DNA of 64,000 bases from Variovorax sp. ZS18.2.2 (GTDB lineage Bacteria > Pseudomonadota > Gammaproteobacteria > Burkholderiales > Burkholderiaceae_C), in contig NZ_JANLNM010000002.1 of the NCBI RefSeq assembly GCF_024701975.1, positions 558,001 through 622,000 of the forward strand, in the 5' to 3' direction. The translations under genes and the position numbers were made by a program. Positions within the stretch are counted from its first letter, which is position 1, and each line of letters opens with the position of its first letter. The notes below the pieces were generated by a model. It was not told the DNA's origin. It saw nothing but the letters and a program-made list of their open reading frames with translations, and ran no database searches. This document shows, in pieces, positions 8,863 through 17,341 of the stretch.

Positions 8863-9566
8863 GCCTTGTCTCCTTTGTGGGTAGGGGTGTGGGTGGGGGC
8901 GTTGCGGGCCTGCTGTTCGGTCAGGCGCCGGGCCAGTGCCTCGCTGGCCTGTGCGACGTGTTCTTCGCTCAGGCGCGCGGCGCGGTCTGCGTTGCCTGCG
9001 GCAATGGCGTTGGCGATGGCCTCGTGTTCGTCCCAGAGCGATTCGCGCTGCGGCTCGGCCTGCAGCACCGCGCCCATCGCGCGGCGCAGGTGGCGCCAGT
9101 GCGGGTCGGCGCTCTGGCCGATCAACGGGTTGCCCGAGGCGTCGTAGATCGCGCGGTGAAAGGCCACGTCGGCATCGATCATGGCTTCGACATTGCGCCC
9201 GCGTGCCGCGCGCCGGCCGCGTTCGATGAGCTTGCGATCGATGCGAAAACGTTGCTGCGCCGCGAGCCGTGCAGCGAGCACGTCGAGCACGCCGCGCACC
9301 TGGTAGATGTGGCGCATGCCCTCGGCATCGAGCGGTGCCACCAGCACGCCGCGGCCGGGCGCGTCGTGCACGAAGCCGTCTTTCTTCAGGAGGCGCAGCG
9401 CCTGCAGCACCGGCTGTCGCGACACCGAGAGGCGCTGCGCGATGTCTTCCTGCGTGATGCGCTCGCCCGGCGCCAGCGAGCCACTGCTGATGGCGCCGAG
9501 CAGGGCGCGGTAGACCTGGTCGACGAGGTCGGGGGCGACTTCGATGCTGACGAGCTGGGCGGGCAT
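8859..9566 (-). CDS. GntR family transcriptional regulator, FCD (FadR) subfamily
   Basis: A 235-residue regulator. The N-terminal winged helix-turn-helix (about residues 10-75) contains ITQEDIAQRLSVSRQPVLQALRLL. The C-terminal FCD domain has the usual metal/effector residues in DADVAFHRAIYD and WDEHEAI. FCD regulators are typically repressors of catabolic genes released by a small acid. It is the first gene of the operon with the dioxygenase and SAF dehydrogenase, and it faces the PLP lyase across 115 bp containing a perfect palindrome (9584-9599). Autoregulation and control of both directions are likely. Confidence 0.9.
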   Translation of the reverse strand: MPAQLVSIEVAPDLVDQVYRALLGAISSGSLAPGERITQEDIAQRLSVSRQPVLQALRLLKKDGFVHDAPGRGVLVAPLDAEGMRHIYQVRGVLDVLAARLAAQQRFRIDRKLIERGRRAARGRNVEAMIDADVAFHRAIYDASGNPLIGQSADPHWRHLRRAMGAVLQAEPQRESLWDEHEAIANAIAAGNADRAARLSEEHVAQASEALARRLTEQQARNAPTHTPTHKGDKA

Positions 9567-9583
9567 GGGCGGCTTTCTTTTGA

Positions 9584-9599
9584 ACTCTGTATACAGAGT
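9584..9599. promoter_or_regulatory. Perfect 16-bp palindrome, probable GntR/FCD operator
   Basis: ACTCTGTATACAGAGT reads identically on both strands and is centred between the divergent gntR and ammonia-lyase genes. Its core TGTATACA matches the palindromes bound by FCD-type GntR regulators (the TNGTNNNACNA class, here with an inner TATA). It lies 18-33 bases before the gntR start, where a bound dimer would block that promoter. Confidence 0.8.
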
Positions 9600-9681
9600 A
9601 CGAACTTCGGCGCCGTCGCATCAACCGGGTTTTTACCCATGGGGACTGCAAAAGAACGTAAGCCTTCGCTAAGCTCGACCC

Positions 9682-10638
9682 ATGCAACTCCCTACCTACG
9701 ACGACGTCACCGCCGCGGCCGCGCGGCTCGAAGGCCATGCCCACCGCACGCCGGTGCTGCAATCGACCACCGCCAACGCGCGCTGGGGCGCGCAGTTCTT
9801 CTTCAAGTGCGAGAACTTCCAGCGGATGGGCGCGTTCAAGTTCCGCGGTGCGTTCAACGCACTCTCCAAGTTCGATGCGGCGCAGCGCAAGGGCGGTGTG
9901 ATCGCTTTCTCGTCGGGCAACCACGCGCAGGCCATCGCGCTGTCGGCGCGGCTCCTGTCGATGCCCGCCGTGATCGTCATGCCGAAGGACGCGCCGGCCG
10001 CCAAGGTCGCGGCCACGCGGGGCTACGGCGCCGAAGTGGTGCTGTACGACCGCTTCACCGAAGACCGCGAGGCACTCACGAAGCGGCTCGCGCAAGAACG
10101 CGGCATGACGATGATTCCTCCCTACGACCACCCGGATGTGCTGTCGGGGCAGGGCACGGCGGTGAAGGAACTGATCGAGGAGACGGGGCCGCTCGATCAC
10201 CTGTTCGTGTGTCTTGGCGGCGGCGGGCTGCTGTCGGGCTCGGCACTGTCAGCGCGTGCGCTGTCGCCCGATTGCAAGATCCATGGCGTGGAGCCCGAGG
10301 CGGGCAACGACGGGCAGCAGTCGTTTCGCACAGGGAAGATCGTGCACATCGAAACGCCCAAGACCATCGCCGACGGGGCGCAGACGCAGCACCTGGGCCA
10401 GTACACCTTCGGCATCATCCAGCGCGATGTGAACGACATCTTCACGGTGACCGACGACCAGCTCGTCGATGCGATGCGCTTCTTTGCCGAGCGCATGAAG
10501 ATGGTGGTGGAGCCGACGGGTTGCCTTGCCTTTGCGGGCGCCATTGCGGCAGGCAAGGCGATCGCGGGCCAGCGCGTGGGCATCGTGATCAGCGGCGGCA
10601 ACGTTGACCTGTCGCGCTACGCCGCGCTGCTCGCGTAA
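9682..10638 (+). CDS. PLP-dependent threonine/serine dehydratase family (hydroxyaspartate ammonia-lyase-like)
   Basis: A fold-type II PLP enzyme of 318 residues. The Schiff-base lysine is K53 in MGAFKFRGA, SSGNHAQA (78-85) contacts the substrate carboxylate, and LGGGGL (178-183) holds the PLP phosphate. There is no C-terminal ACT domain, so it is a short catabolic dehydratase. The closest characterised families are threo-3-hydroxyaspartate ammonia-lyase and serine racemase/dehydratase. It is divergent from a gntR-dioxygenase-dehydrogenase operon across a shared operator. Inference: it deaminates a beta-hydroxy amino acid, perhaps made by that dioxygenase. It ends 6 bp from the convergent ATPase stop. 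Confidence 0.85.
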   Translation: MQLPTYDDVTAAAARLEGHAHRTPVLQSTTANARWGAQFFFKCENFQRMGAFKFRGAFNALSKFDAAQRKGGVIAFSSGNHAQAIALSARLLSMPAVIVMPKDAPAAKVAATRGYGAEVVLYDRFTEDREALTKRLAQERGMTMIPPYDHPDVLSGQGTAVKELIEETGPLDHLFVCLGGGGLLSGSALSARALSPDCKIHGVEPEAGNDGQQSFRTGKIVHIETPKTIADGAQTQHLGQYTFGIIQRDVNDIFTVTDDQLVDAMRFFAERMKMVVEPTGCLAFAGAIAAGKAIAGQRVGIVISGGNVDLSRYAALLA

Positions 10639-10644
10639 ATCGCT

Positions 10645-11298
10645 TCAGGCGCGGATGCCTGCTGCCGTCAGGTGCAGCAGGCGGTCTGCACGGGCGGCCG
10701 CGCTCTCGGAGTGCGTCACCAGCACCAGCGACGCGCCGTGCTCGCGCGTCTGGCCAATCAGGAGCGCCATCACTTTTGCCGCGGTGGTCGGATCGAGATT
10801 GCCCGTGGGTTCGTCGGCGAGCAGCAGGGCGGGCCGATGCACCAGGGCTCGCGCAATCGCCACGCGCTGCAACTGGCCACCCGAGAGCGTCTGCGGCAGC
10901 CGCGCGCCCATGCCGGGCAGGCCGACCGCATCGAGCATGTGCGCGACGCGGCCATCGTCTTTTTTCTTCTCGCCCAGCAGCATCAGCGGCAGCGACACGT
11001 TCTGCGCCACATCGAGATGCGGCAGCACGTGGAAGGCCTGGAACACGAAGCCGACGTGCTTGCGCCGCCAGAGCGCGCAGGCTTCGCCGTCGAGCGCGCC
11101 GATGTCGGTGCCGTCGTGCGTCACCGTGCCCTGGTCCCAACTGTCGAGGCCGGCCATGCAGTTGAGCAACGTTGATTTGCCCACGCCCGATTCGCCCACG
11201 ATGGCGACGAACTCGCCGGGCTGAACCTCCAGGGTCACGTTCTCGAAGACCGGCGATTCACCGTAGTGCTTGCCGAGGTTGGAAATGCGCAGCGTCAT
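10645..11298 (-). CDS. ABC transporter ATP-binding protein, LolD/MacB-like
   Basis: A 217-residue ATPase with Walker [10 protein letters not shown] (35-43), signature [15 protein letters not shown] and Walker [13 protein letters not shown]. The ADEPTGNLD form is typical of LolD/MacB/FtsE ATPases that pair with FtsX-fold permeases. The ATG at 11298 overlaps the miaA TGA (ATGA), so it is translated with miaA. No permease is adjacent on this strand. The 869-residue FtsX-type protein at 679-3288 is a possible partner, but that is only a guess. Confidence 0.88.
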   Translation of the reverse strand: MTLRISNLGKHYGESPVFENVTLEVQPGEFVAIVGESGVGKSTLLNCMAGLDSWDQGTVTHDGTDIGALDGEACALWRRKHVGFVFQAFHVLPHLDVAQNVSLPLMLLGEKKKDDGRVAHMLDAVGLPGMGARLPQTLSGGQLQRVAIARALVHRPALLLADEPTGNLDPTTAAKVMALLIGQTREHGASLVLVTHSESAAARADRLLHLTAAGIRA

Positions 11299-12320
11299 CC
11301 GGGTTGGGTGGTCTTGGCGATCAGTTGAACGGCGGTCTGCACCGCGTCGGGCGCATCGCAGGCGATCACGGTGCGCTGCGGCATGCTGCGCAGCCAGGTG
11401 ATCTGCCGCTTGGCGAGCTGGCGCGTGGCGGCGATGCCGCGTTCGCGCAGATCATCCATGGCCTTGGCGTCAGGCGCGGAAGTGCCGCAGGCATCGAGCA
11501 TCTCCCACGCCTGCCGGTAGCCGACGCAGCGCATCGAGGGCAGGTCGGTCGAGAGATCGCCGCGTGCGCGCAAAGCCTTCACCTCGTCGATAAAGCCGGC
11601 GGCGAGCATCGCGTCGAAGCGGTCGGCGATGCGCGAGTGCAGCCAGGCGCGGTCGGTGGGTTCGAGCGAGAAGAGCACGCCACCGTCCACGGCCTTCGCG
11701 GTCTTGTTGTCGCTTGCGTGAAAGCTCGCGAGCGGCTGGCCGCTGCTCTCCCACACTTCGAGGGCGCGCTGGATGCGCTGGCTGTCTTGCGGTGCGAGGC
11801 GCGCGGCCGTCACGGGGTCGACCTCGGCAAGCCGTGCGTGCATCGCGGGCCAGCCCCGCTCGGCGGCTTGTGCGTCGATGCGCGCGCGCACCGTGGCATC
11901 GGCTGCGGGCATCGCGTCGATGCCGTCGAACAGCGCCTTGAAATACAGCATCGTGCCGCCCACCAGCAGCGGCAATGCGCCGCGCGCGCGGATCTCGTCG
12001 ATGAGTCGCGTCGCATCGGCCACGAAGGCGGCGGCACTGTAGCTCTCGCGCGCATCGAGGATGTCGATCAGGTGATGTGGCACGGCGGCCTGTTCGGCCG
12101 CGGTGGGCTTGGCGGTGCCGATGTCCATGCCGCGGTAGACCAGCGCGGAATCGACCGAGATGATTTCGACCGGCTGCAGTTGTGCGAGCGCGAGCGCGGC
12201 GGCCGTCTTGCCCGAAGCGGTGGGGCCGGCGAGCGCCACGTAGCGTGGCAAGCCGGAAGGCGCAGCGGCAAGCGAGGCCGAAGGAGCGGCCTCGGCGGCC
12301 GGTGCGGAACGGGAAAACAT
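11295..12320 (-). CDS. miaA: tRNA dimethylallyltransferase
   Basis: MiaA transfers the dimethylallyl group to A37 of tRNAs that read UNN codons. P-loop GPTASGKT is at 32-39, followed by the [16 protein letters not shown] segment characteristic of the family, [13 protein letters not shown], and the C-terminal [12 protein letters not shown] that binds the anticodon stem. Length 341 is normal, with about 22 extra N-terminal residues of low complexity. The ATG at 12320 is used. In many proteobacteria miaA directly follows mutL; here mutL lies about 8.7 kb upstream on the same strand. Confidence 0.96.
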   Translation of the reverse strand: MFSRSAPAAEAAPSASLAAAPSGLPRYVALAGPTASGKTAAALALAQLQPVEIISVDSALVYRGMDIGTAKPTAAEQAAVPHHLIDILDARESYSAAAFVADATRLIDEIRARGALPLLVGGTMLYFKALFDGIDAMPAADATVRARIDAQAAERGWPAMHARLAEVDPVTAARLAPQDSQRIQRALEVWESSGQPLASFHASDNKTAKAVDGGVLFSLEPTDRAWLHSRIADRFDAMLAAGFIDEVKALRARGDLSTDLPSMRCVGYRQAWEMLDACGTSAPDAKAMDDLRERGIAATRQLAKRQITWLRSMPQRTVIACDAPDAVQTAVQLIAKTTQPG

Positions 12321-12377
12321 GGTGCGCCGAGGGTAGCAAATGGCGCGCGCCGGTCGGCGGGAGGGGCGCGGATGACC

Positions 12378-13298
12378 CTAGGTCGCTTCGCGCATCCGCC
12401 GTATATCGCGCAGCGGCGGCGCGCCGAACAGCCGCGCGTATTCGCGGCTGAACTGCGAGGCGCTCTCGTAGCCCACGCGCACGCCCGCGGTGCCGGCGTC
12501 GATGCCCTGGTTCAGCATCAGCTGCCGCGCTTCCTGCAGGCGCAGTTGCTTCAGGTACTGCATCGGGCTCATGCCCGCCACGGCGCGGAAATGCTGGCGA
12601 AAGGTCGAAGGACTCATGTGCACGGACGCGGCCAGGTCGTCCGCCAGCACGGGCTGCGTGAAGTTCACCTTGAGCCAGGCCATGCTCTGCACCACCTGCT
12701 GGCTCGGCGAGCCGACCGCCACGAGGCGCTGCAGTTGCGGGCCATGGCGCCCGGCGAGCAGCCGCACGAGAATTTCGCGCTGCAAGAGCGGCGCGAGCTG
12801 CGGCAGCAACCGGGGCTCGTCGATCAGTTCGACGAGCCGCGTCACCGCGCCGAGCAGGGTCGTATCGAGGGCGCCGAGCGACATGGCGCGGTAGCTGGAA
12901 TCCTTGCCCGGCTGGGGCAGGGCCATCTCGGCGGCTGCCTGCACCACGGTGCGCGGATCGAGCCGGAGCATGAGGCCCATGAAGGGTTGCGCGGCGCTCG
13001 CGTGGGTGATGTGCGTCACGACGGGCAGATCGGCGGTCGTCAGCAGCGATTGGCCCGCCGAATAGTCGAACACCTCCTCGCCGAGCGCGACCCGTTTCTG
13101 TCCGCTCACGGTGATGCCGACGCCGAAGCCGTAGAGGCAATGCATCGGATCGGTCGTGGCGCTTCGGCGGTGCAGCGAGAGCTCGGGAATCGCGGTCAGG
13201 TAGTCGCCGTCGCTCTGCGCAATGCGCGCGACCGCCCGGGTCAGGTCGCCCAGGACGCCCGATCCCTCTTCCTGCTTCGCCGGCTGTGCCGCTTCCAT
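12378..13298 (-). CDS. AraC family transcriptional regulator (AraC_N type, YqhC-like)
   Basis: A 306-residue regulator with an N-terminal AraC_N cupin-like domain (about 30-190, including QSLLTTADLPVVTHIT) and a C-terminal double helix-turn-helix containing FRQHFRAVAGMSPMQYLKQLRL. This subfamily includes E. coli YqhC, which responds to aldehydes. AAGGA precedes the ATG at 13298. It is divergent from a cytochrome c/molybdenum hydroxylase operon across 225 bp, so it is the likely activator of that operon. Confidence 0.9.
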   Translation of the reverse strand: MEAAQPAKQEEGSGVLGDLTRAVARIAQSDGDYLTAIPELSLHRRSATTDPMHCLYGFGVGITVSGQKRVALGEEVFDYSAGQSLLTTADLPVVTHITHASAAQPFMGLMLRLDPRTVVQAAAEMALPQPGKDSSYRAMSLGALDTTLLGAVTRLVELIDEPRLLPQLAPLLQREILVRLLAGRHGPQLQRLVAVGSPSQQVVQSMAWLKVNFTQPVLADDLAASVHMSPSTFRQHFRAVAGMSPMQYLKQLRLQEARQLMLNQGIDAGTAGVRVGYESASQFSREYARLFGAPPLRDIRRMREAT

Positions 13299-13523
13299 CT
13301 GAATCCTTTCGAATGACGCGAGTGAAAAAGTCTAGCTGGCGCACTTCGTGTGCCACGCGTTTACGGCGCAGTCTCGTTGTTTCAGGCAAGAACACGCGCG
13401 GATTGGGCAAACGGCGAGTGGGTCTTCGCTCGACACTGATCCGCGATGTGCCGGCCTGCATGCGGTGTCATGCGCCGAGAGCCATCCGTCGATTCAGACA
13501 ACTCTCTTTCCCACGAAACCACG
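13299..13523. other. Divergent promoter region araC / cytochrome c-oxidoreductase
   Basis: A 225-bp region that must hold both promoters and the AraC-type binding site. The frame in front of the cytochrome is open from 13446 (alternative start), but that extension codes for an unlikely leader rich in Cys and Arg. I found no convincing direct repeats or sigma-70 boxes. Confidence 0.35.
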
Positions 13524-13886
13524 ATGAAAACAGAAACGACCGACTCCCCGCGAAACCAGCCGCGCGCTCTCGTCGCCTCCCTGGCCATGGTCCTGGGCCT
13601 TGGCGCTGGTGCCATGTGGCCCCTGCACGCCAGCGCGAGCCTGGCACTGGCGCAGAAGTATTCGTGCGTCGCATGCCACCAGCCCGCCACCAAGGTGGTG
13701 GGCCCGTCGTGGAAGGACATCGGCGCGAAGTATGGCGACGGCAAGGGCACTGCAGCGCAACTCGCCGCCAGCATCAAGGCCGGCAGCTCTGGCAAATGGG
13801 GCCCGATGCCGATGCCGCCGCAGGCCCAGGTCCCCGATGCCGACCTGCAGGCGCTCGCGCAGTGGCTGCTCGACGGCGCCAAGTAA
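13524..13886 (+). CDS. Periplasmic class I cytochrome c
   Basis: A small exported monohaem cytochrome of 120 residues. The hydrophobic segment ALVASLAMVLGLGAGA and a cleavage-like site ASA precede the mature domain. The haem-binding motif CVACH is at 48-52 and the distal ligand methionine is probably in WGPMPMPPQ. It is the first gene of an operon with the 2Fe-2S and molybdopterin subunits that follow, so it is the likely electron acceptor of that periplasmic oxidoreductase. The start at 13524 was chosen because it gives a normal signal peptide. Confidence 0.9.
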   Translation: MKTETTDSPRNQPRALVASLAMVLGLGAGAMWPLHASASLALAQKYSCVACHQPATKVVGPSWKDIGAKYGDGKGTAAQLAASIKAGSSGKWGPMPMPPQAQVPDADLQALAQWLLDGAK

Positions 13887-13925
13887 ACAGATTCCACCCA
13901 ACCACCACCCACGGAGAAAAAGAAC

Positions 13926-14399
13926 ATGACTGCGCTCCACGTCAATGGCCGTGACCACACGGTCGATGCCGATCCCGGCACCCCCATCCTCTGGGCCCTG
14001 CGCGACACGCTGGGCATGACCGGCACCAAGTTCGGCTGCGGCGCCGCGCTGTGCGGCGCCTGCACCGTGCACCTCGATGGCCAGGCGATCCGTTCGTGCA
14101 TCACGCCGATCTCCGCCGCAGAGGGCAAGAAGATCACCACGATCGAAGCCACCACCGATGGCAGCGACCCCGTCGGCGCATCCGTGCACGCCGCGTGGGT
14201 CAAGCACGACGTCGCGCAGTGCGGCTACTGCCAGAGCGGCCAGATCATGAGCGCGACCGCGTTCCTGAAGTCGCTGCCCAAGGGCAAGCAGCCCAGCGTG
14301 GACGAGATCGATTCGGCCATGGCCGGCAACATCTGCCGATGTGGCACCTATGTGCGCATTCGCGCCGCCGTGGCCGATGCGGCCCGCAACCTTGCCTGA
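13926..14399 (+). CDS. iorA: (2Fe-2S)-binding small subunit, isoquinoline 1-oxidoreductase type
   Basis: The iron-sulfur subunit of a two-subunit molybdenum hydroxylase of the xanthine dehydrogenase family. A plant-ferredoxin cluster is bound by C38, C43, C46 and C58, and a second cluster by C99, C102, C137 and C139 (CGYCQ and CRCG). Length 157 matches IorA and related aldehyde oxidase small subunits. It has no export signal and would travel with the Tat-exported large subunit. It lies 39 bp after the cytochrome gene and 12 bp before the large subunit. The symbol is by family; the substrate may be an aldehyde rather than isoquinoline. Confidence 0.85.
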   Translation: MTALHVNGRDHTVDADPGTPILWALRDTLGMTGTKFGCGAALCGACTVHLDGQAIRSCITPISAAEGKKITTIEATTDGSDPVGASVHAAWVKHDVAQCGYCQSGQIMSATAFLKSLPKGKQPSVDEIDSAMAGNICRCGTYVRIRAAVADAARNLA

Positions 14400-14411
14400 G
14401 GAGCCGCCACC

Positions 14412-16658
14412 ATGCTGCCCAACATCGACTACAACGACCTGCCGCGTGCGCTGCAGCGTCTGATGACCCAACCCTCCACTGACGAAGCCGCCACGCTGCC
14501 CCGCCGCAGCTTCCTGAAGATGGCCGGCGCCGGTGGCCTCGTGCTCGGCGCCTTTCCTCATCTGGCCATGGCGCAGGCCGACGGCGCGAAGCAGGCGGCC
14601 GGCGGCTTGAAGCCGACGCAGCAGCCTTCGGCCTTCGTGCAGATCGCGCCCAACGGCGAAGTCATGGTGACCATCAACCGCCTCGAGTTCGGCCAGGGCG
14701 TGCAGACCGGCCTGCCGATGATCCTGGCCGAGGAGCTGGACGCCGACTGGGCTCTGGTGCGCAGCCGCAGCGGCACCAACGATGCCGCGTATGCCGACCC
14801 GCTCTTCGGCATTCACCTGACCGGCGGCTCCAACACGATCAAGAACAGCTTCACGCAGTACCGCGAACTGGGCGCGCGCGCACGGGCGATGTTGCTGTCT
14901 GCCGCGGCGGCGCGCTGGAAGGTCGACGTGACTACGCTGCGCACACAGGCCGGCACGGTGATCGGCCCCGGTGGCCGCAAGCTGAGCTACGGCGAGCTGG
15001 CCGAAGCGGCCATGGCCCTGCCGGTGCCCGAGAAGGTCGTGCTGAAAGACCCGAAGAACTTCCGCATCATCGGCCGCGCGACCACGCGCCTGGACGCGCG
15101 TGCGAAGAGCAGCGGACGCCAGGACTTCGGCATCGACGTGAAGCAACCCGGCCAGTTGACGGCCGTGGTCGCGCACCCACCGGTGTTCGGCGCACGCCTG
15201 TCCTCGGTCGACGACAGCGCGGCGCGCGCCGTCAAGGGCGTGAAGGCCGTGGTGCGCATTCCGCTGGACCGCGGCGCCGAAGGCGTGGCGGTGGTGGCCG
15301 ACGGCTACTGGCCGGCCAAGCTGGGGCGCGACGCGCTGAAGCTGGAGTGGAACACGTCCGCCGTGGAAAAGGTCGACAGCGACAAGCAACTGGCCCAGTA
15401 CCGCGAGCTGGCCGGCCGCCCCGGCAACCGCAAGTTCGACGCCGACATGGCACCGCTGACCAATGCGCCGCGCAAGCTCGAGGCCGAGTTCGTGTTCCCG
15501 TACCTCGCGCATGCGCCGATGGAGCCGCTGAACTGCACCGTGAAGCTGTCGGACGGACGCGCCGAGCTGTGGGTCGGCACCCAGTCCGCCGACCTCGACG
15601 GCCAGGCCGCGGCGCGCACGCTGAAGCTCAAGCCCGAGCAAGTGAAGGTGAACGTGCAGATGGCGGGCGGCGGCTTCGGTCGGCGCTTCGTCGGCTCGAG
15701 CGACTTCGTGGTCGAGGCCTGCGAAATCGCCAAGGCCGCGCGCGCCGCCGGGCTCGATGCGCCCGTGCGCCTCTTGTGGAGCCGCGAGGACGACATGAAG
15801 GGCGGCTACTACCGCCCGATGCACCTGCACCGCGCAAGCATCGGCTTCGACGAGCGCGGCAAGATCCTCGCGTGGGACCACGTCATCGTGGGCCAGTCGA
15901 TCACCGCGGGCACGGTGTTCGCCGGCATGATGGTGAAGGACGGCATCGATGCCACGGCGGTGGAGGGCATGCGCGATCCGTACCCCGTGCCGATGCGCCT
16001 CACGGTGCACCACCCGCAGGTCAACGTGCCGGTGCTGTGGTGGCGCAGCGTGGGCTCCACCCACACCGCCTTCGTGATGGAGACGCTGATCGACGAGATC
16101 GCCCGCAGCACGAAGCAGGACCCGGTGGCCTACCGCATGCAGCTCTTCGGCGACAAGCACCCGCGCCATCGCGCCGCGTTGCAGCTGGCCGTGGACAAGA
16201 GCGGCTACGGCAAGAAGAAGCTGGCGGACGGCCGCGCCTGGGGCGTGGCCGTGCACGAGTCCTTCGAGTCGGTGGTGGCCTATGTGGTGGAGGCCTCGGT
16301 GAAGGATGGCCAGCCGGTCTTGCACCGTGTGACCAGCGGCGTGCATTGCAACCTGGCCGTCAACCCGCGCAGCGTGGAAGCGCAGGTGCAGGGTGCGGCG
16401 GTGATGGGGCTGTCGACCTGCCTGCAAGGCAGCGCGATCACGTTGAAGGACGGCGTGGTGCAGCAGGGCAACTTCGGCGATTTCACGGTGGCCCGCATCA
16501 CGCAGGTGCCGGAGTTCGATATCCACATCGTGCCCAGCGCCGATGCGCCCAAGGGGATGGGGGAGCCGGGGCTGCCGCCGCTGGCGCCTGCGTTCGCCAA
16601 TGCGGTGGCGCAGATCACGGGCAAGCCCTTGCGGCAGTTGCCGTTCAACCTGGCTTGA
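14412..16658 (+). CDS. iorB: Molybdopterin-binding large subunit, isoquinoline 1-oxidoreductase/aldehyde oxidase type, Tat-exported
   Basis: The 748-residue catalytic subunit. A twin-arginine signal (PRRSFLKMAGAGG, arginines 31-32) precedes the mature protein, so the folded cofactor-loaded complex should be periplasmic. The Ald_Xan_dh_C2-type molybdopterin-binding regions are present, including GGGFGRRF (near residue 420) and GMGEPGLPPLAPAFANA near the C-terminus with the expected catalytic glutamate. With IorA and the cytochrome c upstream it can oxidise an aldehyde or N-heterocycle and pass electrons to the respiratory chain. The aldehyde-sensor type of the divergent AraC protein favours aldehydes (inference). 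Confidence 0.88.
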   Translation: MLPNIDYNDLPRALQRLMTQPSTDEAATLPRRSFLKMAGAGGLVLGAFPHLAMAQADGAKQAAGGLKPTQQPSAFVQIAPNGEVMVTINRLEFGQGVQTGLPMILAEELDADWALVRSRSGTNDAAYADPLFGIHLTGGSNTIKNSFTQYRELGARARAMLLSAAAARWKVDVTTLRTQAGTVIGPGGRKLSYGELAEAAMALPVPEKVVLKDPKNFRIIGRATTRLDARAKSSGRQDFGIDVKQPGQLTAVVAHPPVFGARLSSVDDSAARAVKGVKAVVRIPLDRGAEGVAVVADGYWPAKLGRDALKLEWNTSAVEKVDSDKQLAQYRELAGRPGNRKFDADMAPLTNAPRKLEAEFVFPYLAHAPMEPLNCTVKLSDGRAELWVGTQSADLDGQAAARTLKLKPEQVKVNVQMAGGGFGRRFVGSSDFVVEACEIAKAARAAGLDAPVRLLWSREDDMKGGYYRPMHLHRASIGFDERGKILAWDHVIVGQSITAGTVFAGMMVKDGIDATAVEGMRDPYPVPMRLTVHHPQVNVPVLWWRSVGSTHTAFVMETLIDEIARSTKQDPVAYRMQLFGDKHPRHRAALQLAVDKSGYGKKKLADGRAWGVAVHESFESVVAYVVEASVKDGQPVLHRVTSGVHCNLAVNPRSVEAQVQGAAVMGLSTCLQGSAITLKDGVVQQGNFGDFTVARITQVPEFDIHIVPSADAPKGMGEPGLPPLAPAFANAVAQITGKPLRQLPFNLA

Positions 16659-16708
16659 TGCGTTGATGCGTGTGGACGAGGTCCGCGGCCATGGCCGCGG
16701 GCCCGAAA

Positions 16709-16770
16709 TGCCGGAAGCCACTTGCGTACACTGATTCGGCGTGAATCAGGTGGTGCCTTCCGGCACTTTT
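16709..16770 (+). terminator. Long bulged hairpin, probable terminator of the cytochrome-iorAB operon
   Basis: TGCCGGAAG (16709-16717) pairs with CTTCCGGCA (16757-16765), CCAC (16718-16721) with GTGG (16750-16753), and an inner CTGATTC (16731-16737) with GAATCAG (16743-16749). CTTTT follows the base. The stem is long with one bulge and an internal loop, so it could also be a processing or regulatory hairpin. Confidence 0.6.
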
Positions 16771-16802
16771 CTCAAAGCCTCAACGTCGCCGACATTCCAT
16801 CC

Positions 16803-17300
16803 ATGGGCATTCGAAAATATCCAGCAGGACCCCGCGTCTATATCGATCTCGATGGCACGCTTGCCGACTTCGAGGCCAGTTACAGGCGCCATGGGCACGA
16901 ACCGGCGATCTACAAGAAGCTGGCGGGGGCGTACTACCAGCTCGATCCCATCGAGGGCGCGATCGAAGCGGTGGACTCGCTCTCGCGGGTGGGGCTGCAC
17001 ACCTGGGTCCTGAGCAAGCTGCCATCGGGCAACCCTTACTCCGCGACCGAAAAGCTCCTGTGGGTCAGGCGCCATCTCCCGAGCCTCGCAGACAGGGTGA
17101 TCCTGTCTCCCGACAAGGGCTGCGTCGGGGCCGCCGGGGATTTTCTGATCGACGATCGCCCGGACTGGGCCAACGCCGATGCGTTCCGCGGCACCGTCAT
17201 CCCTTTCAAGGGGGATTGGCGCCAGACGCTCGAAGAGATCACGCAGGCCCTGTCTGCGGACAAGGGCCCCATTGAACCCGGCGTGGTTCTGCGCGGCTGA
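16803..17300 (+). CDS. 5'(3')-deoxyribonucleotidase-like HAD phosphatase
   Basis: A 165-residue HAD-superfamily protein of the NT5C type. The nucleophile motif is DLDGT with D15 and D17 (YIDLDGTLADFE). Motif II is probably TWVLSKLPSG and motif III/IV LIDDRPDW. These enzymes dephosphorylate deoxyribonucleotides in the cytosol. I chose the ATG at 16803 (MGIRKYPAGP) because the DxDGT motif should be near the N-terminus; an in-frame start at 16722 would fall inside the upstream hairpin. It stands alone. Confidence 0.78.
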   Translation: MGIRKYPAGPRVYIDLDGTLADFEASYRRHGHEPAIYKKLAGAYYQLDPIEGAIEAVDSLSRVGLHTWVLSKLPSGNPYSATEKLLWVRRHLPSLADRVILSPDKGCVGAAGDFLIDDRPDWANADAFRGTVIPFKGDWRQTLEEITQALSADKGPIEPGVVLRG

Positions 17301-17341
17301 CGCGCAGGACCGGGGCTCGCCGAGGCTTTGGAAAACCGTCT

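Noticed and set aside
13494-16721. A 1075-codon open frame antisense to iorA/iorB
   Set aside because: It mirrors the codon bias of the Tat-exported molybdenum hydroxylase on the other strand. Its product is His/Arg/Ala-rich with no domain, as expected for an antisense shadow in GC-rich DNA.
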